The position numbers were made by a program, and so were the translations under genes. From Flavobacterium fryxellicola (GTDB lineage: Bacteria > Bacteroidota > Bacteroidia > Flavobacteriales > Flavobacteriaceae): a stretch of 64,000 bases of DNA. Of this stretch, positions 52,096 to 59,782 are shown in pieces. The notes under the pieces are model-generated. The model saw only the letters and a list, made by a program, of their open reading frames with translations, was not told the origin of the DNA and made no database searches. The stretch lies in NCBI RefSeq assembly GCF_900143245.1, contig NZ_FRDK01000001.1:186001-250000 (forward strand), read 5' to 3'. How positions within the stretch are numbered: the first letter of the stretch is position 1; every line of letters begins with the position of its first letter.

Positions 52096-54219
52096 CTAGT
52101 CCAGCTCAGGCAATAGGACCACTCCCATATTGAATAGCGTGAATGCCTGAATATCGACGTTTTCCTGAATAGTTGCGGCTACAGATTTTCCTGCACCATG
52201 TCCTGCATTGATGTCAATACGAATTAGGACTGGATTTGTTCCTGTTTGTTTTTGTTGTAATTCGGCTGCAAATTTAAAACTGTGTGCTGGCACTACTCTA
52301 TCATCGTGATCGCCCGTTGTAACCATCGTGGCGGGATATTGTATTCCTTTTTGAATGTTGTGTACGGGAGAATACCCTTTAATATACGCAAACATTTCCT
52401 TGCTGTCTTGTGCTGTTCCGTAGTCATACGCCCACCCTGCTCCTGCAGTAAAAGTATGGTAACGCAACATGTCCATCACTCCTACCGCCGGCAAAGCGAC
52501 TTTCATCAACTCTGGACGCTGTGTCATGGTGGCACCTACAAGCAATCCTCCGTTAGAACCACCACGAATAGCAAGGTACTGAGGAGCTGTATATTTTTGA
52601 GCAATTAAATATTCTGCTGCTGCAATGAAATCATCAAATACATTTTGTTTTTGCATCTTGGTTCCTGCATCATGCCATTTTTTACCGTATTCTCCGCCGC
52701 CGCGTAAATTTGGCACCGCGTAAACGCCCCCGTTTTCCATCCAAACGGCGTTAGCAATACTGAAACTTGGCGTTAAACTCACGTTGAACCCTCCATAACC
52801 GTATAGCATTGTTGGATTTGTCCCATCCAGTTTCAAACCTTTTTTATGGGTAATGATCATTGGAATTTTTGTTCCGTCTTTGGAAGTATAAAACACTTGT
52901 TTGGACTCGTATTGTTCACTATTGAAATCTACTTTTGGTTTTTGGTACACCGCAGACGTTCCTGCTTTTGGCTCATAGGAGAACGTAGAACCCGGAGTAA
53001 CATAATTTGTAAACGAGTAATAAAGCGTTTTCTCTTTTTTCTTTCCGCCAAAACCACCAGCAGTTCCTATCCCTGGTAATTGTATTTCACGTACCAATTT
53101 TCCAGAGTAATCGTATTGTTTAACTACCGAAACGGCATCTTTCATGTAGTTAGCAAAGAAATATCCTCCACCTGTTGAAGGAGATAAAACGTTCTCGGTT
53201 TCTGCGATGAAATCTTTCCAGTTTTCTGGTTTTGGATTGTTCACATCAACAGTAATGATTCGTTTGTTAGGCGCATTGAGGTCGGTTTCTATAAATAATT
53301 TAACTCCCTCATTTTCAATTATACTGTTATCGCTTTTGAAATTATCCACAATAGTTACAATAGGACTGTTTGGCTTTGTCAAATCCTTGATATACAATTC
53401 GTTTCCATAGGTAGAATTTGCTGCTGTGATCACTAGAAAACAATCATCCTCTGTAACTCCACCCCCTACATAACGTCTTTTTTGATCGGCACCAAAAATA
53501 ACTTTATCTACTTTTTGTGCAGTTCCTACCTTGTGAAAATACAGTTTGTGTTGATCTGTTTTTGCTGACAACTCGCTTCCTTTTGGTTTGTCATAACTGG
53601 AGTAATAGAATCCTTCATTTCCTTTCCAAGAAACGCCGCTGAATTTTACATCGACGATGGTGTCTTCCATAATTTTTTGAGAAACGGCATCCATAATAAT
53701 GACTTTTCTCCAGTCGCTTCCGCCTTCTGAAATGGAGTAGGCCACTTTAGAGCCGTCTTTAGAAAAGTTTAATCCGCCAAGCGATGTCGTTCCATCTTTA
53801 GAGAACGTATTGGGATCGAGGAAAACAGTTTCCGTTCCTTTAGCATCTTTTCGATACAACACCGATTGGTTTTGCAAACCGTTATTTTTGTAATAATAGG
53901 TAAAATCGCCCTCTGTGAAAGGAGCCCCTATTTTTTCATAATTCCACAGTTTTTCCATTCTTGCTTTTAGCAAATCCCGAAATGGAATCTGAGCTAAATA
54001 GTCATACGTCACTTCGTTTTGCGCTTTTACCCAAGCACCCGTTTCAGCAGATTTGTCGTCTTCGAGCCAGCGGTACGGATCTGGAAGTTTCGTGTCGAAA
54101 TACACATCAACGGTTTCGCCTTTACTGGTCGTGGGATACGTTAGCGTTTTCGGTTTTTGGTTTTGGCCAAAAGTTGCCAGTGCAGATGATACAGCCATTA
54201 TTAAAAAAGTTTTTTTCAT
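52096..54219 (-). CDS. Prolyl oligopeptidase family serine peptidase (S9A)
   Basis: Cleaves peptides after proline. The 707-residue protein has a signal peptide ([17 protein letters not shown]), the N-terminal [13 protein letters not shown] segment, a seven-bladed propeller (about 90-430) and an alpha/beta hydrolase domain with the nucleophile in GGSNGG (S at about 555), the Asp in GDHDDRV (about 640) and the His in NAGHGAG (about 673). Probably periplasmic. Monocistronic, with a -7 box at 54242-54249. Confidence 0.96.
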   Translation of the reverse strand: MKKTFLIMAVSSALATFGQNQKPKTLTYPTTSKGETVDVYFDTKLPDPYRWLEDDKSAETGAWVKAQNEVTYDYLAQIPFRDLLKARMEKLWNYEKIGAPFTEGDFTYYYKNNGLQNQSVLYRKDAKGTETVFLDPNTFSKDGTTSLGGLNFSKDGSKVAYSISEGGSDWRKVIIMDAVSQKIMEDTIVDVKFSGVSWKGNEGFYYSSYDKPKGSELSAKTDQHKLYFHKVGTAQKVDKVIFGADQKRRYVGGGVTEDDCFLVITAANSTYGNELYIKDLTKPNSPIVTIVDNFKSDNSIIENEGVKLFIETDLNAPNKRIITVDVNNPKPENWKDFIAETENVLSPSTGGGYFFANYMKDAVSVVKQYDYSGKLVREIQLPGIGTAGGFGGKKKEKTLYYSFTNYVTPGSTFSYEPKAGTSAVYQKPKVDFNSEQYESKQVFYTSKDGTKIPMIITHKKGLKLDGTNPTMLYGYGGFNVSLTPSFSIANAVWMENGGVYAVPNLRGGGEYGKKWHDAGTKMQKQNVFDDFIAAAEYLIAQKYTAPQYLAIRGGSNGGLLVGATMTQRPELMKVALPAVGVMDMLRYHTFTAGAGWAYDYGTAQDSKEMFAYIKGYSPVHNIQKGIQYPATMVTTGDHDDRVVPAHSFKFAAELQQKQTGTNPVLIRIDINAGHGAGKSVAATIQENVDIQAFTLFNMGVVLLPELD

Positions 54220-54241
54220 TAGATTCTGTTTTAGGTTGTTA

Positions 54242-54249
54242 CAAAAATA
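54242..54249 (-). promoter_or_regulatory. -7 promoter box of the prolyl oligopeptidase gene
   Basis: TATTTTTG on the minus strand, 22 bases before the ATG. Confidence 0.45.
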
Positions 54250-54296
54250 GGGAATTAGTTAGTCTAGTAGTAGTGGGGATGTCTTAAATAAAACTA

Positions 54297-54328
54297 AAAA
54301 AAGCGCTATTCTTTCGAATGGCGCTTTT
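54297..54328 (-). terminator. Terminator of the TonB-receptor unit
   Basis: AAAAGCGCTATTC and GAATGGCGCTTTT pair with one wobble around a short loop; T-rich on the minus-strand side. Confidence 0.88.
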
Positions 54329-54356
54329 TAGAATGGTTGACAAAGAATTGAAGTTC

Positions 54357-54914
54357 TTATTTAACCTGAACAGGATATGTAATTTGCGCATCTGTTGCTC
54401 CACCTGCATTTGTAATAGAACCGGATGAAACTCCATCAGCACTTTTAAGCGGTTCGTGTCTTAAGATTACTACTATATTTCCAGTTGCTGCTGCTGTCCC
54501 AGTTTTTAAGGTAAAAGCTAATCCAATAGGTTTATTGTTACTATCTGCATCTGCATAAGTAAATGTTCCTATTGCTGCTGGAGCCTGAAAGAAAAGCTGA
54601 TGCTCTACACCTTCTGCCTTTATTTCATCTGTGATATTATCAACAGGTGTTACTGATTCGTTTAAAAAACTAACAGCTCCACTATAAGTTGTGTTTACTA
54701 ACAAATCCCCAGAAACAGTTACCACTGGGGCATTTGGTCCGTCTCCGTCTAAATCTCTTGAAGTCATGGTAACTGTTTGATTTCCAGAAATCAAAGTAGT
54801 TGTTACCGTTGTAATTACTTCTTCCTCATTTACTGCAATAGGATCGTCATTGTTACAAGATGAAAACGTGAATACCGATAATAATGCTAGTGCTAAAATT
54901 TTTGAATTTTTCAT
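54357..54914 (-). CDS. Lipoprotein linked to a TonB receptor
   Basis: The 185-residue protein is a lipoprotein (lipobox FSSC, C20) followed by an Asn/Asp-rich linker and a beta-rich domain with the pattern TSRDLDGDGPNAPVVTVSG, then a block ending GVEHQLFF. Similar Bacteroidota proteins are often annotated as periplasmic-binding-fold superfamily; I see no proof of that fold. It starts 17 bases after the TonB receptor stop, so the two are co-transcribed. It may be the surface or periplasmic partner that hands a ligand to or from the receptor. Confidence 0.7.
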   Translation of the reverse strand: MKNSKILALALLSVFTFSSCNNDDPIAVNEEEVITTVTTTLISGNQTVTMTSRDLDGDGPNAPVVTVSGDLLVNTTYSGAVSFLNESVTPVDNITDEIKAEGVEHQLFFQAPAAIGTFTYADADSNNKPIGLAFTLKTGTAAATGNIVVILRHEPLKSADGVSSGSITNAGGATDAQITYPVQVK

Positions 54915-54931
54915 TTTTTTGTGTTTACTTT

Positions 54932-57316
54932 TTAATAATTGAATTTTAATTGAATTTGAAAGTTTCTACCCATTTCATCAGCAAAAAAACGTTGCCTATT
55001 GAGGTAGTCCCTGTAATTAGTGTTTAAAATATTCTGAACAGAAAATGCGATTGTTGTATTAGATTTACCGAAAGTCTTGAATTTCATCTCCGAATAGAAA
55101 TGCAACAACTGATAGGCTGGCGGAGGAGTACTAATGTCTACTAGAACCTCAGTCAATTCATTATTCACAATAATATTGGTTATGAAATTGTTATCTGGAA
55201 ACTGATTTTGACGCATTATCATTTCGCTTTTTAATTCGAGTTTGAGATCATTCCACTCCGTTTTTGCAAATTGAATTTTGTTACTCAGATTTAATGGTGG
55301 AATATCAATCAAGAATTCGTTGTTAGTCAAATCTCTCCCATTTACATAAGCCAAAGCAAAATCATGCTGCCATTGATTGTTTATTTTCCAATGTGTTTGC
55401 ACGTCAACTCCTGCTAACCTTGCATTAGTTTGCTGGTATTCCCAAACTGGAAACGAACCGCGATTGTTTTTTTCAAAACCAACAGGCCGTAAGAACATGA
55501 AATTGCGAATGCTGTTTATAAAAGGATTAACCTCAACTGAGAAAGCTGTCCATTTTTTTTGCAAGGTGGTCGATAATTTTACCGCTTGTTCTTTGTCTAA
55601 AGCTATATCACCGAGCTCGATGACCCCAGTTGAATGATGCAAACCGTCACTAAAAAACTCGGACGGATTTGGGTTTCTGGTTGCCAAACTAACATTAGTG
55701 TACCAGTGTAAGTCTTGACCAAATTCCTTGTGAAATCCTGTACTAGCTGAAATATTATGAAAAGTAAAACTAGGCTTTGCCAACCATTGATTGCCTTGCT
55801 CGCCCACAATAAAATCAGCAAATTCAGAGTTATAGCCTCTTTCATCCCATCTGGATTTAAAGTAAAACTTAGTGGCTTGTACTTGTGAAAAATCATATCG
55901 TAATCCAGCATCTACAGAAAAACTATCTGAAATATCATAGTTTACAATACCATAACTACCAAATTCTATTCTATCGAAATTAGGAATCAATGGTCTTATT
56001 TCTGTAGCTGGATTTGCAAAATTGTTTTGAAAAGAGCCATTAAATCCAGACTTTAAAGACCAATCATGCACCGTTTTTTTATAATCTATATTTATGGCAT
56101 GAGTGGTTAGCGCCAAGTCTAAGGCAGCTAGGTTATTAAAATTTCCTCTACGAACGTCAAACTCGAGACGCTTATTAAACTGAAAAGAATACTGTACCGC
56201 CAATGACGCTGTTTGATCAAAATAATAGTTGTAATTCAGTTTTGCTAAATGATGTTGCACTTTTTGTTTAGGATTATTTATGTCATACGTGAAATCATAG
56301 ACAGCCCAAGGAACTTTATTCTTAATAGCATTGTATAAATCATTGACATTACCTATGTGCGAAGCACTCAAAATTCCAATAGTGGTATTGTAGAAACTGT
56401 AATATCCAGAGACATCATATTTTTTTCCAGTAAATTTTATATCGCCAGAAAAATTAGCTTCCCGATTCCCTGAATTAGACAACACATAATCAGGAGCTTC
56501 TCTATCGCCTGAATACTTGAATGTTCCTAGTGCGTTCCAACTCCATCCTTTGTCGTTTCCTTTGTGCAAACTAGAACTGATAGAACCGCCTCTTCCATTT
56601 GACGCTAGATTCAGGATTGTTTTCCCAAAAAGCGTGTCTCTTTTTACAGAAATAGGCTCGATCACAACTAATCCACCTACCGCGTCACCACCGTATTGCA
56701 ACCCAGACGCTCCTTTGATAACCGTAATTTTGCCCGCTGCGTTTACATCAAAATTAGGCGCGTGCTCCGTTCCCCATTGCTGATCTTCTAAACGGACATT
56801 GTTATTGATGACCGGAATTCTACTTCCAAACAAACCATTGATAACCGGCTTTACCACAGAACTTCCTGTTTTCATACTAGAAACACCTGCAATTTCCTTC
56901 AAAATATCACCAAGGGTTTGATTACTGAACTTCTCAATCGTTTCCGTTTTAATCTTTTGTTCTAAAAGAGATTTGTTCAGCGTATTGGCTTTTTGTCTGA
57001 TGATCACCTCCTGCAACTGTGCAGCATTTTCCTTTAAGGCAAAGTTCAAAACTTGGTCACCCGCTAAATTTACTAAGGTATCAATAGCCTGAAAACCAAT
57101 AAAAGACACATATACTTTTACGTTCCCTTTTGGCAATCTTTTTATAAGATAGTTACCCGAAACATCTGAGGATACTGTTTTTGTCCCAATGTGTACATGA
57201 CTTCCTGAAAGAGGTAATCCTTGCTGAGTAGTAATTTTTCCACTAACTGTATTTTGCGAAAAACCAATGGTGCAAAACAAACAGAAGCAGAAAAAAATAT
57301 AGATTTTTGTTTGCAT
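54932..57316 (-). CDS. TonB-dependent receptor, possibly metal-specific (ZnuD-like)
   Basis: An outer-membrane receptor of 794 residues: signal peptide (IFFCFCLFCTIGFSQ), a carboxypeptidase-regulatory-like N-domain (about 23-105, VSGKITTQQGLPLSGSHV), a plug (about 120-225, ending GLQYGGDAVGGLVVIEP) and a beta-barrel ending QLKFNY. The plug has NGLFGSRIPVINN and DQQWGTEHAPNFD, close to the GLxGPRIxxLxN and D-x-S-x-x-S-x-DH pattern of ZnuD zinc receptors. Middle gene of a three-gene unit with a small His/Cys-rich exported protein and a lipoprotein, which supports metal transport. The ligand is not proven. Confidence 0.85.
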   Translation of the reverse strand: MQTKIYIFFCFCLFCTIGFSQNTVSGKITTQQGLPLSGSHVHIGTKTVSSDVSGNYLIKRLPKGNVKVYVSFIGFQAIDTLVNLAGDQVLNFALKENAAQLQEVIIRQKANTLNKSLLEQKIKTETIEKFSNQTLGDILKEIAGVSSMKTGSSVVKPVINGLFGSRIPVINNNVRLEDQQWGTEHAPNFDVNAAGKITVIKGASGLQYGGDAVGGLVVIEPISVKRDTLFGKTILNLASNGRGGSISSSLHKGNDKGWSWNALGTFKYSGDREAPDYVLSNSGNREANFSGDIKFTGKKYDVSGYYSFYNTTIGILSASHIGNVNDLYNAIKNKVPWAVYDFTYDINNPKQKVQHHLAKLNYNYYFDQTASLAVQYSFQFNKRLEFDVRRGNFNNLAALDLALTTHAINIDYKKTVHDWSLKSGFNGSFQNNFANPATEIRPLIPNFDRIEFGSYGIVNYDISDSFSVDAGLRYDFSQVQATKFYFKSRWDERGYNSEFADFIVGEQGNQWLAKPSFTFHNISASTGFHKEFGQDLHWYTNVSLATRNPNPSEFFSDGLHHSTGVIELGDIALDKEQAVKLSTTLQKKWTAFSVEVNPFINSIRNFMFLRPVGFEKNNRGSFPVWEYQQTNARLAGVDVQTHWKINNQWQHDFALAYVNGRDLTNNEFLIDIPPLNLSNKIQFAKTEWNDLKLELKSEMIMRQNQFPDNNFITNIIVNNELTEVLVDISTPPPAYQLLHFYSEMKFKTFGKSNTTIAFSVQNILNTNYRDYLNRQRFFADEMGRNFQIQLKFNY

Positions 57317-57391
57317 TTTCTTTGTTCAAAATAGATAAACATGTGAATCATTTCCAAGATTTGAAAATGATATATTGTTTTAAAAAACTAT

Positions 57392-57736
57392 TTAGACTGC
57401 TGGTGGAGCACGAAGCGCAAAAAGGCTTCCTTTAAAGAATTGCGTGATTTCTTTGGAATCAAAATCAGCGTTGTTTGGGTATAATTCTAATGATTTTAAT
57501 TCAAAAGTAGGAAAAACTAAAAATGTAAAGCTGCCTAATTTATAAGCACAGATTCCACAAAAATCAAAATTGTGATGCTGATGCGTTATTTCTGCAGTAG
57601 AATTTTTCTCATGAACGCATTGAATTTCAGAAAGTTGTTTTGCTATATGCTCGTATTTATGCACCGACTGAAACAGCATCGAAAGCAATACTGTCAGCGT
57701 TAGCACGAGACTAAATATAGAAAATTTCTTTTTCAT
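57392..57736 (-). CDS. Small exported His/Cys-rich protein ending in RAPP
   Basis: A 114-residue product with a signal or membrane segment (IFSLVLTLTVLLSMLFQSV, 6-24) and a short mature part carrying clustered potential metal ligands: H26, H30, C40, H42, H52, H54, H55, C60 and C63 (HQHHNFDFCGIC). It ends LRAPPAV. Not recognised as a named family, though similar short proteins occur before TonB receptors in Bacteroidota. It is the first gene of the receptor unit, 75 bases before it. I take the ATG at 57736; upstream in-frame starts run through the asd terminator hairpin. Confidence 0.7.
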   Translation of the reverse strand: MKKKFSIFSLVLTLTVLLSMLFQSVHKYEHIAKQLSEIQCVHEKNSTAEITHQHHNFDFCGICAYKLGSFTFLVFPTFELKSLELYPNNADFDSKEITQFFKGSLFALRAPPAV

Positions 57737-57742
57737 CTTTGG

Positions 57743-57750
57743 CAAATATA
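57743..57750 (-). promoter_or_regulatory. -7 promoter box of the TonB-receptor unit
   Basis: TATATTTG on the minus strand, six bases before the ATG; a transcript from it would be almost leaderless. Confidence 0.4.
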
Positions 57751-57765
57751 GCGATACTGAAATAA

Positions 57766-57815
57766 AAATCCATTTGTTTTTACAAAATATGCATTTCATA
57801 AAAACAAATGGATTT
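57766..57815 (-). terminator. Long-stem terminator after asd
   Basis: AAATCCATTTGTTTTTA and TAAAAACAAATGGATTT form a perfect 17-bp stem with a 16-base loop, T-rich after the stem on the minus strand. It also sits directly upstream of the metal-related unit and may double as an operator. Confidence 0.75.
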
Positions 57816-57891
57816 AAAAAATTATGCCCAAAAACCAAATTCTAGTTTCTTAAAGAGCAACAAAATAAGGCTGTTTTCAACCTCAAAAGCA

Positions 57892-58887
57892 CTACGCCAA
57901 TCCCTTTGCAATCAAATATTCAGCAATTTGTATGGTGTTTGTCGCCGCTCCTTTTCTTAAGTTATCCGCTACAATCCACATATTCAAGGTGTTTTCTTGG
58001 CTTTCATCCCGACGAATTCTACCTACAAAAACAGCATCTTTTCCTTGTGCATACATTGGCATTGGATACGTATAGGTGTCGTTATTGTCCTGAACTACCA
58101 CACCATCAGTATGATGCAAAATATTCCTTACCTCATCTACGTCAAAATCATTCGAGAATTCTACGTTTACCGCTTCACTATGTCCGCCTACAATGGGCAC
58201 ACGAACCGCAGTCGCGGTCACAGCAATGGTATTGTCGCTCAATATTTTTTTAGTTTCACGAACCAGTTTCATCTCTTCCTTAGTGTATCCATTTTCTTCG
58301 AAAGAATCACATTGTGGAATCGCATTTCTATGAATTGGGTATTTATAAGCCATTTCTCCTGCAACACCTGCGTATTCATTTTCCAATTGTTGCACTGCTT
58401 TTACACCTGTTCCAGTAATGGATTGGTAGGTGGAAACAATGACACGTTTGATATTGTATTTTTTGTGCAAAGGAGCCAAAACCAGTACCATTTGGATCGT
58501 AGAACAGTTTGGATTTGCAATGATTTTATCTTCTTTTGTTAATTCGCTAGCATTGATTTCTGGCACAATTAATTTTTTAGTTGGATCCATTCTCCAAGCT
58601 GATGAGTTATCAATAACCGTTGTTCCTGCTGCTGCAAACTTTGGAGCCCATTCTAATGAAGTTTCCCCGCCTGCAGAGAACAAAGCAATATCTGCTTTCA
58701 TATCTACTGCTGTTTGCAAACCCACAACTGTAAGCATATCTCCATTATAATCTATTTGCTTGCCAACAGATCTTTCTGATGCAACAAGAATCAATTCGTC
58801 ATTTTTACCAATGAAATTTCTTTCTGCTAAAACTTTCAACATTACTTCGCCGACCATTCCGGTAGCACCAACAACTGCTATTTTCAT
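57892..58887 (-). CDS. asd: Aspartate-semialdehyde dehydrogenase
   Basis: Reduces aspartyl phosphate to aspartate semialdehyde, the branch point to lysine, diaminopimelate, threonine and methionine. The 331-residue protein has the NADP motif VGATGMVGEVMLKVL at the N-terminus, the active-site Cys C128 (NPNCSTIQ), and GGHSEAVNVEF with the catalytic His. Monocistronic, with a -7 box at 58924-58931. Confidence 0.97.
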   Translation of the reverse strand: MKIAVVGATGMVGEVMLKVLAERNFIGKNDELILVASERSVGKQIDYNGDMLTVVGLQTAVDMKADIALFSAGGETSLEWAPKFAAAGTTVIDNSSAWRMDPTKKLIVPEINASELTKEDKIIANPNCSTIQMVLVLAPLHKKYNIKRVIVSTYQSITGTGVKAVQQLENEYAGVAGEMAYKYPIHRNAIPQCDSFEENGYTKEEMKLVRETKKILSDNTIAVTATAVRVPIVGGHSEAVNVEFSNDFDVDEVRNILHHTDGVVVQDNNDTYTYPMPMYAQGKDAVFVGRIRRDESQENTLNMWIVADNLRKGAATNTIQIAEYLIAKGLA

Positions 58888-58923
58888 AGTATATTTTTAG
58901 TATTGAATATTAAATTTGAATCA

Positions 58924-58931
58924 CAAAAGTA
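58924..58931 (-). promoter_or_regulatory. -7 promoter box of asd
   Basis: TACTTTTG on the minus strand, 36 bases before the ATG. Confidence 0.5.
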
Positions 58932-59093
58932 ACTAATATTGAAATTAAAACAATCAGCTTCACAAAAAATAACAAAATGTTATATTTATAACGTTTAGTA
59001 AAAGAAATGAAAATCAGGAGTGAAATTTTTTCAAGGAATTATTTCTTTTTAATTTCAAAATCTTGTTAAATACCGTTTTATATAGATTTTGGA

Positions 59094-59159
59094 ACCATTA
59101 AGAAATTAAGAAAATTAAATTTTAAAGTGCCTCTTACTGTATCTTAATTTCTTAATGGT
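59094..59159. repeat. 18-bp inverted repeat between asd and mscL
   Basis: ACCATTAAGAAATTAAGA (59094-59111) and TCTTAATTTCTTAATGGT (59142-59159) are perfectly complementary with a 30-base spacer. No T-run follows the arms, so it is not an obvious terminator. It lies in a 385-base spacer that otherwise holds the asd promoter and the mscL terminator, and no gene. Confidence 0.85.
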
Positions 59160-59197
59160 AATAAAGCCGCTACTGTTCTAGAAGAACTTTTAAAGAA

Positions 59198-59223
59198 AAA
59201 CCGCCTCAATTAAGAAGCGGTTT
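59198..59223 (-). terminator. Terminator of mscL
   Basis: AAACCGC and GCGGTTT form a 7-bp stem with a T-rich tract on the minus strand. Confidence 0.8.
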
Positions 59224-59272
59224 AGTCCTGAAACACATTCAGGATAAATTAGAATATATAATGTCACGGCAA

Positions 59273-59698
59273 TTACTTTTTCAATAAATCTCTAATCTGA
59301 GTCAACAACTCTTCTTGTGTTGGTCCAGCAACTGCAGCAACCACAACCACTTCTTTTTTCTTCGCTTTTTCAGCAGCTCTTAAAACCACAAAAATGAAGA
59401 AAGCAATAATCACGAAATTAATAATGGCTTGTACCAGATTTCCATAAGTGATCACTGCCGCCCCTGCTGCTTTTGCTGCAGGTAAATCAGCATAACTATT
59501 ACCGTCTAAAGTGATGAATTTCTGGGTAAAATCGATTCCACCAGTTATCAAACCTACAATTGGCATAATGATATCATCCACAGCGGATCCAACAATTTTA
59601 CCAAATGCACCCGCTATAACAACTGCTGTTGCCAAACTTAAAACGTCTCCTTTCATTAAAGAAGCTTTAAAATCACTGAAAAATTTCATAATTTTCAT
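59273..59698 (-). CDS. mscL: Large-conductance mechanosensitive channel MscL
   Basis: Homopentameric inner-membrane channel that releases solutes on hypo-osmotic shock. The 141-residue protein has the N-terminal amphipathic helix and first membrane segment ([26 protein letters not shown]), a periplasmic loop, the second membrane segment ([21 protein letters not shown]) and a C-terminal helix ending [13 protein letters not shown]. An ATG three codons in (59689) is an equally good start. Monocistronic. Confidence 0.96.
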   Translation of the reverse strand: MKIMKFFSDFKASLMKGDVLSLATAVVIAGAFGKIVGSAVDDIIMPIVGLITGGIDFTQKFITLDGNSYADLPAAKAAGAAVITYGNLVQAIINFVIIAFFIFVVLRAAEKAKKKEVVVVAAVAGPTQEELLTQIRDLLKK

Positions 59699-59782
59699 TT
59701 TTGCTTATCCCTATTTTCATTAGTTATTCGCTAAAATAAATAAAAAATTAACATTTGTGTCTTTTATACTGAAAAAATAATG

